DNA of 61,685 nucleotides from Candidatus Crickella caballi (GCA_018064665.1 JAGHUV010000008.1:1-61685), one strand, 5' to 3'. Shown: positions 48,913 through 59,276, counted from the first letter of the stretch. The notes: generated by a model not told the origin, from the sequence alone. Made by a program: numbers and translations.

Positions 48913-51021
48913 CTATCTGCTATCTGCTTTGCCTATCGGCTTGCGATGCTGCTCCGGAATCAGCGCCTCTATCTTCTGCGCCAGCTCCGCTCTTCCGCTT
49001 TGTCCGAATAGCTCATTCTGAATCTGTGTCAGTATCGGATGAACTGAAAGCCCAAGCCCCAATCCATAGTTACGCAAAACAGCAGCCTCGTGTTCCGCCA
49101 TAATCTCGCCAAGCTCCGCCCACTTACCAGCCTGCTCGAGCTTCTCAAGCTCCGGGATCAGCGGCTCATACTTCTCTAGAAGGACCACTCTGTCCCTTGT
49201 TCTGCATGCAATTTCCCATGCTCTGTTCTTGAGGAAATCGTCTTTTCCTGCGATTTTCTTATATACACTTTTAGCAAATCCGTACAAGCCTTTGCTCTTG
49301 ACCGGCTTAACCGGCTCTGCCGTGGCTGTCTCTTCTTCTGATTCTTCAATCTGAATCACTGCCCCAAGAAGCTCCTCTGTCTCGAGTCTTATATAGCCGT
49401 TATCTGTCAGCTTGTATGCCGCCAGATAGTTCTCTCTTATCTCATCGTTAAGTCCATGCTCTATTCTGTCAGCATCTGCAAGATACTTCAGGAGCTCGCC
49501 CTGCGCCGGGTGATTCTCGCCCAGTTCGCCTGCAAGCTCTGCAGTCAGCCTTCGCACCTCAGCAAGCGCCTCACCATCGTCATCTGCTGATTCGAGGAGC
49601 ACTCTTATTTTCAGCCTTCTAATCTGACTGTTCTTAGGGTATTTCGACAGGTATTCCTCTATGGATACAAGCAGCTCATGCTTGTCGCCCTCGCTCAGAG
49701 AGTAATCGTCAACAAGTGCTCGTGCCTCATCGATCTCCTGCCTGATTGCTTTGATGCCGTCTCTGTAAATCGTTCCTGTTTCTGCACAACGCTGCTCATA
49801 TACATCTATAAGCCTTCTTGCCATGGACATTTTTTCTGTCCTTACCAGAAGCTCAAGAGCTATCTCAAGCAGTTCGTCATCTACCGGAATAAGCTGAGGG
49901 AAAAGATACATCCTGAGCTTGCTGTGCTTATCCTTTCTTCCGATAAACCCCGCGCTGAGCTGTGCATCAAGATATTCCTTAAACACTTCCGACAGCTCAT
50001 CGAACCTGTTCGCACGAAGCATCTCGCCAAGGACTTTGTCCGTCAGACCCGACTCAGCAAGCTTGGATGCAAGCTCTTTGGCCTTGCCGTTCGCTTTGGT
50101 CTCAAGTTCCTTCAGCTGCGCTGTTCTTCTGTGCGTGTTGGCCTTGAGCAGTCTTTTCTTACGTCTTATGTACGCCTTGCGCGTCTCTTCAAAATCCACG
50201 AAAGGTCGGTAGTCGTCTCTAACAGCAGTGTAGTCGATATCGTTGCTGAATATCGCGTCATGGCCTTCTCGCCCATCATGCTTTGGAATATACTGCCACT
50301 CATCGCCATACTGCCAGGTGAGATATTCGCTGTAATTTCTTACGATTTCAACAGTCGTATCCTCGAAAGGCACTCTAATATATCCGCCGTTAAATATGCT
50401 TGCCGGAAAGAGGAAATGAGCCGAGCCCCACTCCATGATGTAGTGCTGCCATCCCGGCTTGTCCAGATGAGTAAAGCTGTCGATCAGCTCGTTAATAACA
50501 GTCTGCCTGCCTTCTCTGCAGCAGCGCCTGTAGTACTCATCGTATCTGTCGACGTTCAGGTCATATCTTGTACTGTAGCTCTTGCTCTCGTCAACAAGAT
50601 CACAGTAAAGCATGTAGTCCTCAAGGAATTTCCAATAATTATCAATGTGCAGCGGATCAAAAACGAAAATGTCGATCACGTGCCCTGCCGGATCGTCGTA
50701 TACGATCTGGTGTGAGTGTACTGCCGATGAATCTGTTGTTACATATCTGCCAAAAGTGTTCGTATATCGGATATCTGTTTCTGCAGATTCGATAACTCTG
50801 TTGACAGGAAGTCCGCCTTGTCTCCCTACCTCCTTGAACCTCTCCCAGTTCTCGCGTGTCATATACAGATCGATATCATCATCCCAGGGGATAAACCCCT
50901 TATGACGTATTGCGCCGATTGCAGTTCCGCCCCCAAGCGAATAGTGTATGTCGTTTTTGCGACACACCTCGTCTATTTCTTTCATCATTTGAAGGAGTTT
51001 CTGCTGTATTCCGGTCAACAT
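48913..51021 (-). CDS. LicD-family phosphotransferase with long helical C-terminal extension
   Basis: 702 residues. Residues 1-270: LicD/fukutin-related nucleotidyltransferase fold, IHYSLGGGTAIGAIRHKGFIPWDD then DIDLYMTREN (metal-binding DDD). LicD members transfer phosphocholine; FKRP relatives transfer ribitol phosphate. The remaining ~400 residues are helical repeats (EYLDAQLSAGFIG, RLDEIALELLVRTEK-like, EEYLSKYPKNSQIRRLKIRVLLESADD) resembling TPR/superhelical scaffolds, much longer than usual LicD. Next to TarI/TarJ and without licABC, ribitol phosphate is a plausible donor group. Confidence 0.82.
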   Translation of the reverse strand: MLTGIQQKLLQMMKEIDEVCRKNDIHYSLGGGTAIGAIRHKGFIPWDDDIDLYMTRENWERFKEVGRQGGLPVNRVIESAETDIRYTNTFGRYVTTDSSAVHSHQIVYDDPAGHVIDIFVFDPLHIDNYWKFLEDYMLYCDLVDESKSYSTRYDLNVDRYDEYYRRCCREGRQTVINELIDSFTHLDKPGWQHYIMEWGSAHFLFPASIFNGGYIRVPFEDTTVEIVRNYSEYLTWQYGDEWQYIPKHDGREGHDAIFSNDIDYTAVRDDYRPFVDFEETRKAYIRRKKRLLKANTHRRTAQLKELETKANGKAKELASKLAESGLTDKVLGEMLRANRFDELSEVFKEYLDAQLSAGFIGRKDKHSKLRMYLFPQLIPVDDELLEIALELLVRTEKMSMARRLIDVYEQRCAETGTIYRDGIKAIRQEIDEARALVDDYSLSEGDKHELLVSIEEYLSKYPKNSQIRRLKIRVLLESADDDGEALAEVRRLTAELAGELGENHPAQGELLKYLADADRIEHGLNDEIRENYLAAYKLTDNGYIRLETEELLGAVIQIEESEEETATAEPVKPVKSKGLYGFAKSVYKKIAGKDDFLKNRAWEIACRTRDRVVLLEKYEPLIPELEKLEQAGKWAELGEIMAEHEAAVLRNYGLGLGLSVHPILTQIQNELFGQSGRAELAQKIEALIPEQHRKPIGKADSR

Positions 51022-51028
51022 TTTCCGC

Positions 51029-52057
51029 CTATATATTCCACTTCATTATCGTCTTACCATCAGCTTTGCGGATATCCGCCTCGAAAGCCCTGGTAAAATC
51101 ATCCATTTCGTTAACTTCTATTACCTCGCCTACTATATGCTCAAGATATTCGACAACTGTCGGATTCTCCACATAGAACTTTATCGTATCTGCGAAATCT
51201 CGGCTTCCGCTTCTCGAGCTTCCGAAAATATAGAGCCCCTTCTCCAGAACCATTCTGGTGTTAATAGGAGCCAGATCCTCGGTTACACCCATGATCGCAA
51301 TTGTTCCCTCGGGTCTGATAAGATCGATTATCTGGTTGATAGCCTTAGGCGAGCCCATATTTCCTACACATTCGAAGGCATGATCGAAGCTGATATCTTC
51401 CGGTACATCGTTGATATGATAAATTCCGTCAACAAAGGTGAATTTCTCAAGCTTGTCATTGTGCTTGCCGAACACATACAGCCTGGCCTGCGGCTCCCTC
51501 AATTTAAGGAAAAGCGCCACTACATAAGCAAGGTTTCCGTCACCCCAGATTCCGATCGCTTCCCTTCTGCTATGCGCTACAGCCCTGAATCTGTTGATCG
51601 TGTGATAGCAGACAGAAGTAAATTCAGTGAAAGATGCCACTTCCCTGTTGATCGATGCAGGCAGCTCCACCACCCTGTCTCTGTTCAGCACCACATAATC
51701 CTGCATAAATCCATCGAAGCCGCTTGCTCTGAACCTGCTGCTTCGCAGGTAGTTCTCCGCAATGATCTCATCCTCTTCAACAGGTGTGTTAGGCACCATA
51801 ACAACAGGTGTTCCCTTCTCCCATACACCTTCGGGATCGTGAACGACTACGCCTATACCTTCGTGGATCAGCGCCATAGGCAGCTTGCGTGACAGGACCT
51901 CAGGATCTCTCTTGCCCTGAAAATATCTCTGGTCTGCATTGCATATCGACAAGTGCGTCGGTCTGACAACCACCTTGTCGCCCTTCATGTCAATATCCGT
52001 AAACGCTGTACCGAATTTTCTTGGCTCAACAAGTCGATAAATTGTGTTTAACATCAT
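51029..52057 (-). CDS. tarJ: TarJ-like ribulose-5-phosphate reductase (MDR family)
   Basis: 342 residues, medium-chain dehydrogenase of the TarJ type: VVRPTHLSICNADQRYFQGKRDPEVL at 30-55, HEGIGVV, GDGNLAYVVALFLK (NADPH site) and FECVGNMGSPKAINQ. TarJ makes ribitol-5-phosphate from ribulose-5-phosphate; TarI then adds CMP. Start codons overlap the tarI stop (ATGA). Confidence 0.9.
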   Translation of the reverse strand: MMLNTIYRLVEPRKFGTAFTDIDMKGDKVVVRPTHLSICNADQRYFQGKRDPEVLSRKLPMALIHEGIGVVVHDPEGVWEKGTPVVMVPNTPVEEDEIIAENYLRSSRFRASGFDGFMQDYVVLNRDRVVELPASINREVASFTEFTSVCYHTINRFRAVAHSRREAIGIWGDGNLAYVVALFLKLREPQARLYVFGKHNDKLEKFTFVDGIYHINDVPEDISFDHAFECVGNMGSPKAINQIIDLIRPEGTIAIMGVTEDLAPINTRMVLEKGLYIFGSSRSGSRDFADTIKFYVENPTVVEYLEHIVGEVIEVNEMDDFTRAFEADIRKADGKTIMKWNI

Positions 52058-52767
52058 AAATCCTCTCCCATAAGTAAAGTCTGTGCAATATCGAGATCAT
52101 ACGGATATGTGATTTTGATATTGAAGCTTTCTCCCTTGACAAGCTTAACCGGCTTGCCCTTGAGTACATATATCTTGGTAGCATCTGTAAGAATGCCCTT
52201 TTCCTCCTCTGTCAGAGAATTGTAGGTCTCTCTAAGCTCTCTGGCCTTGAAGCTCTGCGGAGTCTGGCCCTGATACATCCTGGATCTGTCCGGTATCATG
52301 CTGATGATATCTCCGTCCTGCGATTCCACGATAGTATCTGTAGCAGCAACTACTGTATCTGTAGCTCCGTATTTGAGGACTGCTTCAATATTATCCCTGA
52401 TGATCCTATGCGTTACAAAAGGTCTCACCGCATCATGTGTTACGATCACTGTGTCATCATCGAGCCCGTAGTTCTTTTCGATGTGCGCGATTGCATTCAT
52501 TATTGTTTCGTTTCTTGTCTCACCACCTGCAACAACCGAAACTCTATCCATGAGTGCATCGCCGAGATTCTTCTTCAGCAGATCTCTTGTGTATGCGATC
52601 CAGTCCTCCGGTGTAAGCACGATTATTCTTTCAAGCTCATTACAGAGAACGAACTTCTCAACAGTGTGAACGATTATAGGCTTATTTCCGATAGTCAGAA
52701 ACTGCTTGGGTTTATCGGCCCCCATTCTTCTTCCTATTCCGCCTGCTACTACTACTCCGTAATTCAT
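52054..52767 (-). CDS. tarI: TarI-like ribitol-5-phosphate cytidylyltransferase
   Basis: 237 residues, IspD/TarI fold: VVAGGIGRRMGADKPKQFL binds CTP, THDAVRPFVTHRII, PQSFKARELRETY. Makes CDP-ribitol. A true IspD is less likely because tarJ is directly coupled downstream and the family variant GADKPKQF is TarI-like. Overlaps the upstream phosphotransferase by 4 bases. Confidence 0.9.
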   Translation of the reverse strand: MNYGVVVAGGIGRRMGADKPKQFLTIGNKPIIVHTVEKFVLCNELERIIVLTPEDWIAYTRDLLKKNLGDALMDRVSVVAGGETRNETIMNAIAHIEKNYGLDDDTVIVTHDAVRPFVTHRIIRDNIEAVLKYGATDTVVAATDTIVESQDGDIISMIPDRSRMYQGQTPQSFKARELRETYNSLTEEEKGILTDATKIYVLKGKPVKLVKGESFNIKITYPYDLDIAQTLLMGEDL

Positions 52768-53900
52768 AACAACTCCTTTATCATATCTGCCAGCTCTGCT
52801 GTGCAGTTATTTCTCTTCTCGATATACTTATCTGCAAAAGCCTTTGATTGCAGCACGTATTTGTCCGTCATTTCCTCATCATCGATCAGCCTTGCTATCT
52901 CCTCGGCCTTCTCACATATCGGCCCCGGCATATCTCTGTCATAATCGAGATAGAAGGACCTTCCGTCAATGTATTCTGATCTGTCATACGCATAGAAGTA
53001 TATCGGCAGCCCCTTGAGTGCAGCCTCATAGGTAATTGCCGAATAGTCCGTGATAACATAATCTGCTGCAGTGAGCATCTCCACAGTCTGGTACTTGCGG
53101 TCAACAATTACGTTTTCCGGCAGCTTTTCAGAAAGCGTTATTTCTGTGAGCGGATGCATCTTGATGACGAGATTATATCTTTCATGATCCAGCGCTTCGA
53201 TAAGACTCTCTACAGCCTCACTCATATCCCTGCCTACGCGTAGCGTTGGCGCATAAACAATGGTTTTCCCGGTGTTAAGCTGCGGATAATCGCTTTTGAT
53301 CATCTCTGCTGTTCTTTCGTCTTTATCCTTATCCAGAAGCTCATCCACCCTCGGAAGCGACACAACTCTGAGCTTCTCCTCCGGATAGCCGAAGGCCTCT
53401 GCAAATGCAGACCTGCTTGCCTCGCTGCTTGTCAGGATGATGTCATATCCGGCATGCATCTTCATCAGCTCTGCAATTTCCGAGGACTTTCCCTCCGGCA
53501 TATCCAGAATGCTTTTGCCGAATTTCTTCATCGAGCCCAGAGCATGCCACATCTGTATTACTGTAGTTTCACTCCTGTGCTTAAAAAGACTGACAGGTAT
53601 GTTATAGCTGTCTAAAACGATCACCCTTGAGCTTGCAAGATACTGCATCTGCTTGAGCAGCTCTCCCATATAAGCAGCCTCACCTCTTATGCCGTCGTCC
53701 ATCTTCTTACAGAGAACAACCGTATCGATTTTTCTTGCTTCAAGCTCATCTCGCAGAAGCTCAATGTCGCGGGACGGTCTGTTTGACTGTCTGCTCATGA
53801 TTACAACCCTGCTCTTAACGGGCTGCAGCTTCATGATTGCAAAAGCCCCGCTTAGAACCCCTATTCCGCTTTTAATAACAGTTTTTAACGCTTTGTTCAT
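52764..53900 (-). CDS. CDP-glycerol/CDP-ribitol phosphotransferase family protein (1)
   Basis: 378 residues, TagF/TarL-like. N-terminal membrane-associating helix, MWHALGSMKKFGKS (catalytic His), NLVIKMHPLTE, YVITDYSAITYEAALKGLP. Adds glycerol- or ribitol-phosphate units to the lipid-linked polymer at the cytoplasmic face. The WHA-G-KKFG form is shared with copy 3; copy 2 has WHGTPLK. Coupled to tarI. Confidence 0.88.
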   Translation of the reverse strand: MNKALKTVIKSGIGVLSGAFAIMKLQPVKSRVVIMSRQSNRPSRDIELLRDELEARKIDTVVLCKKMDDGIRGEAAYMGELLKQMQYLASSRVIVLDSYNIPVSLFKHRSETTVIQMWHALGSMKKFGKSILDMPEGKSSEIAELMKMHAGYDIILTSSEASRSAFAEAFGYPEEKLRVVSLPRVDELLDKDKDERTAEMIKSDYPQLNTGKTIVYAPTLRVGRDMSEAVESLIEALDHERYNLVIKMHPLTEITLSEKLPENVIVDRKYQTVEMLTAADYVITDYSAITYEAALKGLPIYFYAYDRSEYIDGRSFYLDYDRDMPGPICEKAEEIARLIDDEEMTDKYVLQSKAFADKYIEKRNNCTAELADMIKELL

Positions 53901-53906
53901 TGCTTA

Positions 53907-55202
53907 TTATTTCTGAAAAACTCTCTTTACAACTCTCTCTGCTGCGTGGCCGTCATCAAGATACGTGAATTTGTCGGAGAACGTCTTGTATTTCTCCTTA
54001 TATTCTTCCGTTGATGTCCATTCAGGTATTGTCTTGATCTTCTCAAAGAGTTCTGCTTCCTTCTCGATGATTGGTCCCGGAAGCTCATCCAGCGAGATAT
54101 AGAAACCTCTTACTGTATCCTTGTAGAATTCGAGATCGTACATGTAGAACAGGATAGGTCTCTTAAGAATACTGTAGTCGAAGAATACGCTTGAATAGTC
54201 CGTAATAAGAACGTCAGATACGATATACAGATCATTAATGTCCGGATAATTTGCAACATCGTATACGAAGCCCTCATACTTGCTGAAGTCGAATGCATTT
54301 GCAACGAAGTAGTGCGGTCTGAACAGAACTACATACTCGTCTCCGATATCCTCTCTCAACCTGTCAAAATCCACCGGGTTGTCGAAAACATATCCGGTGC
54401 CGACAACATGCTGGTTGTCTCTCCATGTCGGTGCGTAGAGCAGTATCTTCTTATCCTTAGGAACGCCTATTGTTTCCTTTACTCTCTCAACATCTTCTTC
54501 CGTGTAGTTGTTGAGAAAATCATTTCTTGGATAGCCCTCTTCAATGATGATGTCTTCTTTGCCAATCTCCTTGAGTCCGAACGCCGATGTAAACTTCTCG
54601 GTGCAGAACCTGGAAGGCGAAAGCATATAAGTGTACTTCATGGCATCGGCAGTGTACTTTTCACACAGTTCCTTCTTGCTGTGCAGGTCATTGTTGCCCT
54701 CCACCTGAATATCATAAGCCAGCCTCTTCAGTGGAGTTCCATGCCAGCATTGTACGAACACCTGCTCTTTTCTTGGTATCATTGCAAGTATTGTTCTGGA
54801 GTTGTTTACCCAGTAGCGTGCAGTTGCGTGCGCCTTATAGTATTCTTCCGTGCCGTACTGAATTACCCTTGTTCTCTCATTCCTGTTAAGAAACTCATAG
54901 TCGTCAAGACAGTCGCCTCTGATTCCCCACAGGAATGTATAATCTTTGTAGTCAGGGCTGTTCAGCATATACTCATAGATTGCTCTTGGGCTGTCTGCAT
55001 ATCTTCGCGCCATGAAAGCCTCGAAGATAACTGTCTTCTCTTCGATTGGAAGCTTTGTGTATTTAGCGTATCTTGCGCTTCTCCTCATGTACAGAATCTT
55101 GCCATAAGCCTTCTTAAACGCTTTATTCTTCTTTGCTATGGAACTGCAACGACGCTTTACAGCGTTTTTTGTTCTCTGCCATTTTGATGGTATATAAGGC
55201 AT
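53907..55202 (-). CDS. CDP-glycerol/CDP-ribitol phosphotransferase family protein (2)
   Basis: 431 residues. Basic N-terminus, an N-terminal Rossmann-like domain, FVQCWHGTPLKRLAYDI (catalytic His), LLYAPTWRDNQ, VVLFRPHYFV and LITDYSSVFFDYSILKRP. This is the canonical TagF/TagB/TarL catalytic domain. With copies 1 and 3 it would supply primase and polymerase activities; which does which cannot be told. Confidence 0.9.
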   Translation of the reverse strand: MPYIPSKWQRTKNAVKRRCSSIAKKNKAFKKAYGKILYMRRSARYAKYTKLPIEEKTVIFEAFMARRYADSPRAIYEYMLNSPDYKDYTFLWGIRGDCLDDYEFLNRNERTRVIQYGTEEYYKAHATARYWVNNSRTILAMIPRKEQVFVQCWHGTPLKRLAYDIQVEGNNDLHSKKELCEKYTADAMKYTYMLSPSRFCTEKFTSAFGLKEIGKEDIIIEEGYPRNDFLNNYTEEDVERVKETIGVPKDKKILLYAPTWRDNQHVVGTGYVFDNPVDFDRLREDIGDEYVVLFRPHYFVANAFDFSKYEGFVYDVANYPDINDLYIVSDVLITDYSSVFFDYSILKRPILFYMYDLEFYKDTVRGFYISLDELPGPIIEKEAELFEKIKTIPEWTSTEEYKEKYKTFSDKFTYLDDGHAAERVVKRVFQK

Positions 55203-55221
55203 TTTCTTTCACTTTCCTTTC

Positions 55222-56355
55222 TTATTTCATTAAGCTCAAAACTCTTTCGGTCGCATGCCCGTCACATGCTTCCATAAACCTCTCTCTGAATGCAGCTCTC
55301 TTATCAAGCATCATATCGTTTTCTTTTATTGCCTTGATAAGAGCTTCCTCATCCTCCGCAACTGCGCCATATACATACTCATCAAACGGATAGTACATTC
55401 CTCTGTCTCCCGCATATTCCGCTTTGTCGAACACGTAGTATATAAGCGGTCTGTCCAATAACAGCCAGTCGAAAATAATCGAAGAATAATCCGTTATCAT
55501 TATGTCTGCTGCCGGCATGATGTCGTTGATGTCTCTTACATCCGACACATCTATCCAGAAGCCGTCGTCACTGCCGAGTCTGTCTCCGCGAAGAAGCATA
55601 TTGTTGTATGCCGCCGGATGGAACTTCGTCACAAGCACATACTCGTCGCCAAATCTCTTCTTTAACTCTTCGAGCGGAATTCGTGACATGTCGTAGTATG
55701 CGAGCGGCACTTTGGTCCCTCTATAAGTTGGTGCCAGGAAAATTATCTTGCGTCCTGCGATCTCCGGATGAGCTGCTCTGAATTCGTCGTTAATACGTTT
55801 TCTCCAGGACTCGTCGAAGAAAATGTCCGTTCTCGGCACACCTGTTGCAGCAACTTTGTCAATATCTATTCCGTATGCTTCCGCATAGTTGTGGTTTATC
55901 GCATCCGAGCTTGTTATCGCTTTGGTGTATTTGCGATGGCCCGGACTTACCTTCAGATCCTTCTCCGTTCTGCTGAAGCCGAACTTTTTATATGCTCCTG
56001 CCGCATGCCACAGCTGGATTATCTCCTGTCCCGGAAGAGGTGTATAGAACTGGAGATAGTTGAATACATCTTCAAGGAAAATATACCTGGCACTCCTCAG
56101 CTTGCGCGCGATTTCTCTTGCGTCTGAAATTGTCTCCTTGTGAAGCTGTTTGTCCTTCAGGAAAACATCAACATTCCACCGGTCCTTGTCGAGAGCCTCG
56201 TATATGCACTCGAAATTTCCGCCCATTCTGTCACGCACATCGGAAATAAACAGAACATTGTTCTCTTTGATCAGCTTGTCACCGACAGCCTTCTGCGCCA
56301 GGACAAAGGTCCCCATTCTTGCCGCCAGTGATATTTTGCGTTGAATTTTGTTCAC
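55222..56355 (-). CDS. CDP-glycerol/CDP-ribitol phosphotransferase family protein (3)
   Basis: 377 residues from GTG 56355, whose G overlaps the YfhO stop (TAGTG). IQLWHAAGAYKKFGFSR-type catalytic His region, FLAPTYRGTKV, YVLVTKFHPAAYNN and IMITDYSSIIFDWLLLDRP. Same family as the two genes downstream; closest in motif to copy 1. Confidence 0.88.
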   Translation of the reverse strand: MNKIQRKISLAARMGTFVLAQKAVGDKLIKENNVLFISDVRDRMGGNFECIYEALDKDRWNVDVFLKDKQLHKETISDAREIARKLRSARYIFLEDVFNYLQFYTPLPGQEIIQLWHAAGAYKKFGFSRTEKDLKVSPGHRKYTKAITSSDAINHNYAEAYGIDIDKVAATGVPRTDIFFDESWRKRINDEFRAAHPEIAGRKIIFLAPTYRGTKVPLAYYDMSRIPLEELKKRFGDEYVLVTKFHPAAYNNMLLRGDRLGSDDGFWIDVSDVRDINDIMPAADIMITDYSSIIFDWLLLDRPLIYYVFDKAEYAGDRGMYYPFDEYVYGAVAEDEEALIKAIKENDMMLDKRAAFRERFMEACDGHATERVLSLMK

Positions 56356-59174
56356 TATGCCATCTTCCTTCTCTTTATCAGAATAATTCCGGTCATTATT
56401 ACTCCAAGCAACGAAACAAGCAGCGCCGGCTTCATTCCCCAGTGTGAGTATGAGAGCTCGATATCGTGCTCTCCTGCAGATACTTCTACCCCCATAAATG
56501 CGATGTCTGCATTTATGATCTGTGCATCTCTTCCGTCAACTTTGATCCTCCAACCTTCCTTGTATGGTATGGAGAGGAACAGTATGCCGTTTTCCTTGGC
56601 CGTTACCTTTCCGCTCAGCCTGTCATTATCCCATTCGGTAAGCTGCAGCTTAGAGCTGTCCAGCTTCTTCGCATACTGATCATATACATTCATCGGGATC
56701 GCATAGACACAGATACTGTCATAGCTGTATATGCCCGATTCGCTCAGGCTTATCTCAATGTCTCCTTCAACGGAATCGTAATATCCAAGGTTGATATTGT
56801 ATGCATAAACATCGTTAAAGCCTCTTGTCGAATCCTTCTCACAGTAGCTGTATTTCTTAATGTTTCCCTTCTCTGCCGTTATCGTAAAGGCTCCTCTGTC
56901 TCTGTATGAGGCTTTCTTTATTAACTCGCCCGTTGCACTCGATGAACTCCTGGCTTTATCATATTGCAGATGCTCCTCGTAGGTCTTCGGGGCTCTCTTT
57001 ATGCCCTCGAATGAAAGAACAAGCTGGCATTTCTCCGCCTTGTCACAGCTTACTGTAAGGTGTCCCTTGTTGCCTTTTACTGTGATCGTCCTGTTTGCCT
57101 TGTCAAGCTCAGTGTTCTTTCCTGCTTTGATATCGGACTTAACTGTGCTGATTCCGGTTTCAAGCCTGCTTACATCCGCATGCTCTGCTCCGTCAAGTTC
57201 ATCGACCTTGCTGTCAGGCACAACAACTGCCTGCATCATAATCTGATCTCTTACAAGCTGAGGAGCTGTCATCAGCTCGCTTTCGCTGATGTATTCCGTA
57301 AACGGTGCTCCGATGCCGATGCTGTTTCCGGCTTTTAACACCTCTACTCCGTCTATGTCCGCATATTTTTCGAAATCATAGCCCGCGTAGTCAGAAGCGT
57401 TTTTCTCGTACTCGCTGCTTCCCAGATAGTATTTAACACCGGTCAGAAAATCCGCATATGCTCTGTTGTCATTGGACATGACTGCAAGTCTTGCAAAGCA
57501 GCCATAGTTGTTTCCTATTACACTGCAGAATTTATTCCATCTGCTATCGATAAGAGATGAGTATGTGTAAACCGATCTGTTTCCGTAAATCAGATTGGAA
57601 TTAGCTCTCATCTTGGAGTGAAGTTCACTGTTGCTCCTGTAAGAAATATCCGTCCTGTAGAAATCTTCATCTTCAGCATAAAGCTCATCAACCGCTCTTT
57701 CGCTGATTGCCGAGATCTTCTCTGCCGCCTTGCCGAGCTTCAGATGATCTCCGATGTAGTCGCCTCCAAGCAGCTTTATATTCGCTGAGCAGGCAATCGA
57801 AGCTATCAGCACAAGCGCGCCGATGCACTCCACAAGTCGTGCAGTGCGTCCTTTATTGCATTTGAAGTAATAAAGCCAGATGCACACCAGGAGCATAACG
57901 CCATAGAAGCCTCCGCTGAGCGCTGCAAGAACAGCACCCTTCGAGCCAATATCTATCACGAAGCACATCGCTCCCACCCAAAGCACAAGCAGTATGAGCC
58001 ACGCACCCATAACAATCAGATTCTTCTTATTTCCCAGCGTCTCCTTATTCAGACACTCCACGCACGCCCATATAATGAAGAAGCACAGTACGTAATACCA
58101 TCTGCCGGCAGGATAACTGAAGCCATTGAAGAACTTGCTTGTAAACGGGAACATAGCCGCAAATGACAGGCCAATAGCAAGCCAAGCTGCAGTTCCGATT
58201 TTCTTAGCATTCTTAATTGCCATAGGAATTAAAAGAATGCAAATAATTGAAATACATATGTAGCTGTATGAAACAGCGCCCACTTCTACCGTTCTGAACA
58301 GACCTTCCGGAATGCTCAGATATTTATCAAGAGCAAACGCAAGCGTTCTGCTGTTTGCTTCTGTATCCGTTGTTGCCGATGTCATGCTGCAAAGCATAGA
58401 CAGAATGAACGGTGCCGAAATTAGAATTCCGCTTATTCCGTAAAGCACGAAGGAGCCGAGGTTCTTCGCAAAGCTTCCGAAACCTTCTCCGCTGTGATAG
58501 TCGTGATATCTTGCGAGATAATAACCGACTGCAACAATGCCCGTTATGTAGGTCCATGTAACGCCTGTTGTCACACAGAAAGCTACGCTCAGAATAAAAA
58601 GCGCCGGGGATTTGCCCTTGAATATCTTCTCTGTTCCCATTATCAGCAGTGGCAACACGATTGCTGCATTGCAGAAGCTTCCCTGATTGAGTGCTGTTCC
58701 TAAAACCCATCCGCAGAATGCAAACGACAGCCCGCCGGCAACGCTCTGCTTCCATCCGAGCTTAACCTCTCTCATGCACAGGAAGAAGCACAAGCCTGCA
58801 AAATACTGTCTCAGCACCGTTGCGATGGTATATCCCATATCGATTTTGTCATCCGGGAACAGAATTATCAGATACGTCAGCGGATTGAGAAGCTTGCTTC
58901 CAAAGTATTCAAAGTTATCTGCTCCCAGGCCCAGACTCCAGTTCCACGCATCAATTCCCCTGCCTGCAAGCAGATCCTGTATCATGTGTCGTATTGCTAC
59001 ATATGCAGGATAGGTCTGTGTAAGTCCATCGACATTGCTGCTTCCGAATTTCAGAAAGCTTATCCCTTTTATTATGAACAAAACATAACAAAACAAAGCT
59101 GTGATAATAAACGCTGCGCTGTATATCCCCAGTCCCTTTTTTGTTAAATTTTTCTCTCGTTTATATGCACCCAT
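56355..59174 (-). CDS. YfhO-family GT-C membrane glycosyltransferase (copy 2)
   Basis: About 939 residues from ATG 59174, paralogous along its whole length to 46006-48855 (SNVDGLTQTYPAYVAIR, GLGADNFEYFGSKLLNPLTY in the first loop). Twelve or so membrane segments, then an extracellular beta domain and a last TM (SHWGMKPALLVSLLGVIM). It heads the leftward cluster and is divergent from the CsbB-like gene. No Shine-Dalgarno is seen before 59174, and a TTGAAA/TTATCA-like promoter lies so close that the message may be leaderless; an in-frame start at 59195 is less likely. Confidence 0.87.
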   Translation of the reverse strand: MGAYKREKNLTKKGLGIYSAAFIITALFCYVLFIIKGISFLKFGSSNVDGLTQTYPAYVAIRHMIQDLLAGRGIDAWNWSLGLGADNFEYFGSKLLNPLTYLIILFPDDKIDMGYTIATVLRQYFAGLCFFLCMREVKLGWKQSVAGGLSFAFCGWVLGTALNQGSFCNAAIVLPLLIMGTEKIFKGKSPALFILSVAFCVTTGVTWTYITGIVAVGYYLARYHDYHSGEGFGSFAKNLGSFVLYGISGILISAPFILSMLCSMTSATTDTEANSRTLAFALDKYLSIPEGLFRTVEVGAVSYSYICISIICILLIPMAIKNAKKIGTAAWLAIGLSFAAMFPFTSKFFNGFSYPAGRWYYVLCFFIIWACVECLNKETLGNKKNLIVMGAWLILLVLWVGAMCFVIDIGSKGAVLAALSGGFYGVMLLVCIWLYYFKCNKGRTARLVECIGALVLIASIACSANIKLLGGDYIGDHLKLGKAAEKISAISERAVDELYAEDEDFYRTDISYRSNSELHSKMRANSNLIYGNRSVYTYSSLIDSRWNKFCSVIGNNYGCFARLAVMSNDNRAYADFLTGVKYYLGSSEYEKNASDYAGYDFEKYADIDGVEVLKAGNSIGIGAPFTEYISESELMTAPQLVRDQIMMQAVVVPDSKVDELDGAEHADVSRLETGISTVKSDIKAGKNTELDKANRTITVKGNKGHLTVSCDKAEKCQLVLSFEGIKRAPKTYEEHLQYDKARSSSSATGELIKKASYRDRGAFTITAEKGNIKKYSYCEKDSTRGFNDVYAYNINLGYYDSVEGDIEISLSESGIYSYDSICVYAIPMNVYDQYAKKLDSSKLQLTEWDNDRLSGKVTAKENGILFLSIPYKEGWRIKVDGRDAQIINADIAFMGVEVSAGEHDIELSYSHWGMKPALLVSLLGVIMTGIILIKRRKMA

Positions 59175-59276
59175 ACATAGTGTATGATAACACAATGAGC
59201 GTCTTTATTTCAACGCAAGATGCGTGTATAATTGCTGTGTAGATTCTGAAGCGATCTTGAATTTTAAGGAGTGTTT

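Noticed and set aside
48913..51021. Phosphocholine decoration of the polymer by LicD
   Set aside because: No licA, licB or licC in the window and no choline-binding proteins seen; kept only as an alternative to ribitol phosphate.
52054..52767. IspD of isoprenoid synthesis
   Set aside because: Coupled to tarJ by ATGA overlap and surrounded by polymer phosphotransferases; TarI fits the context better.
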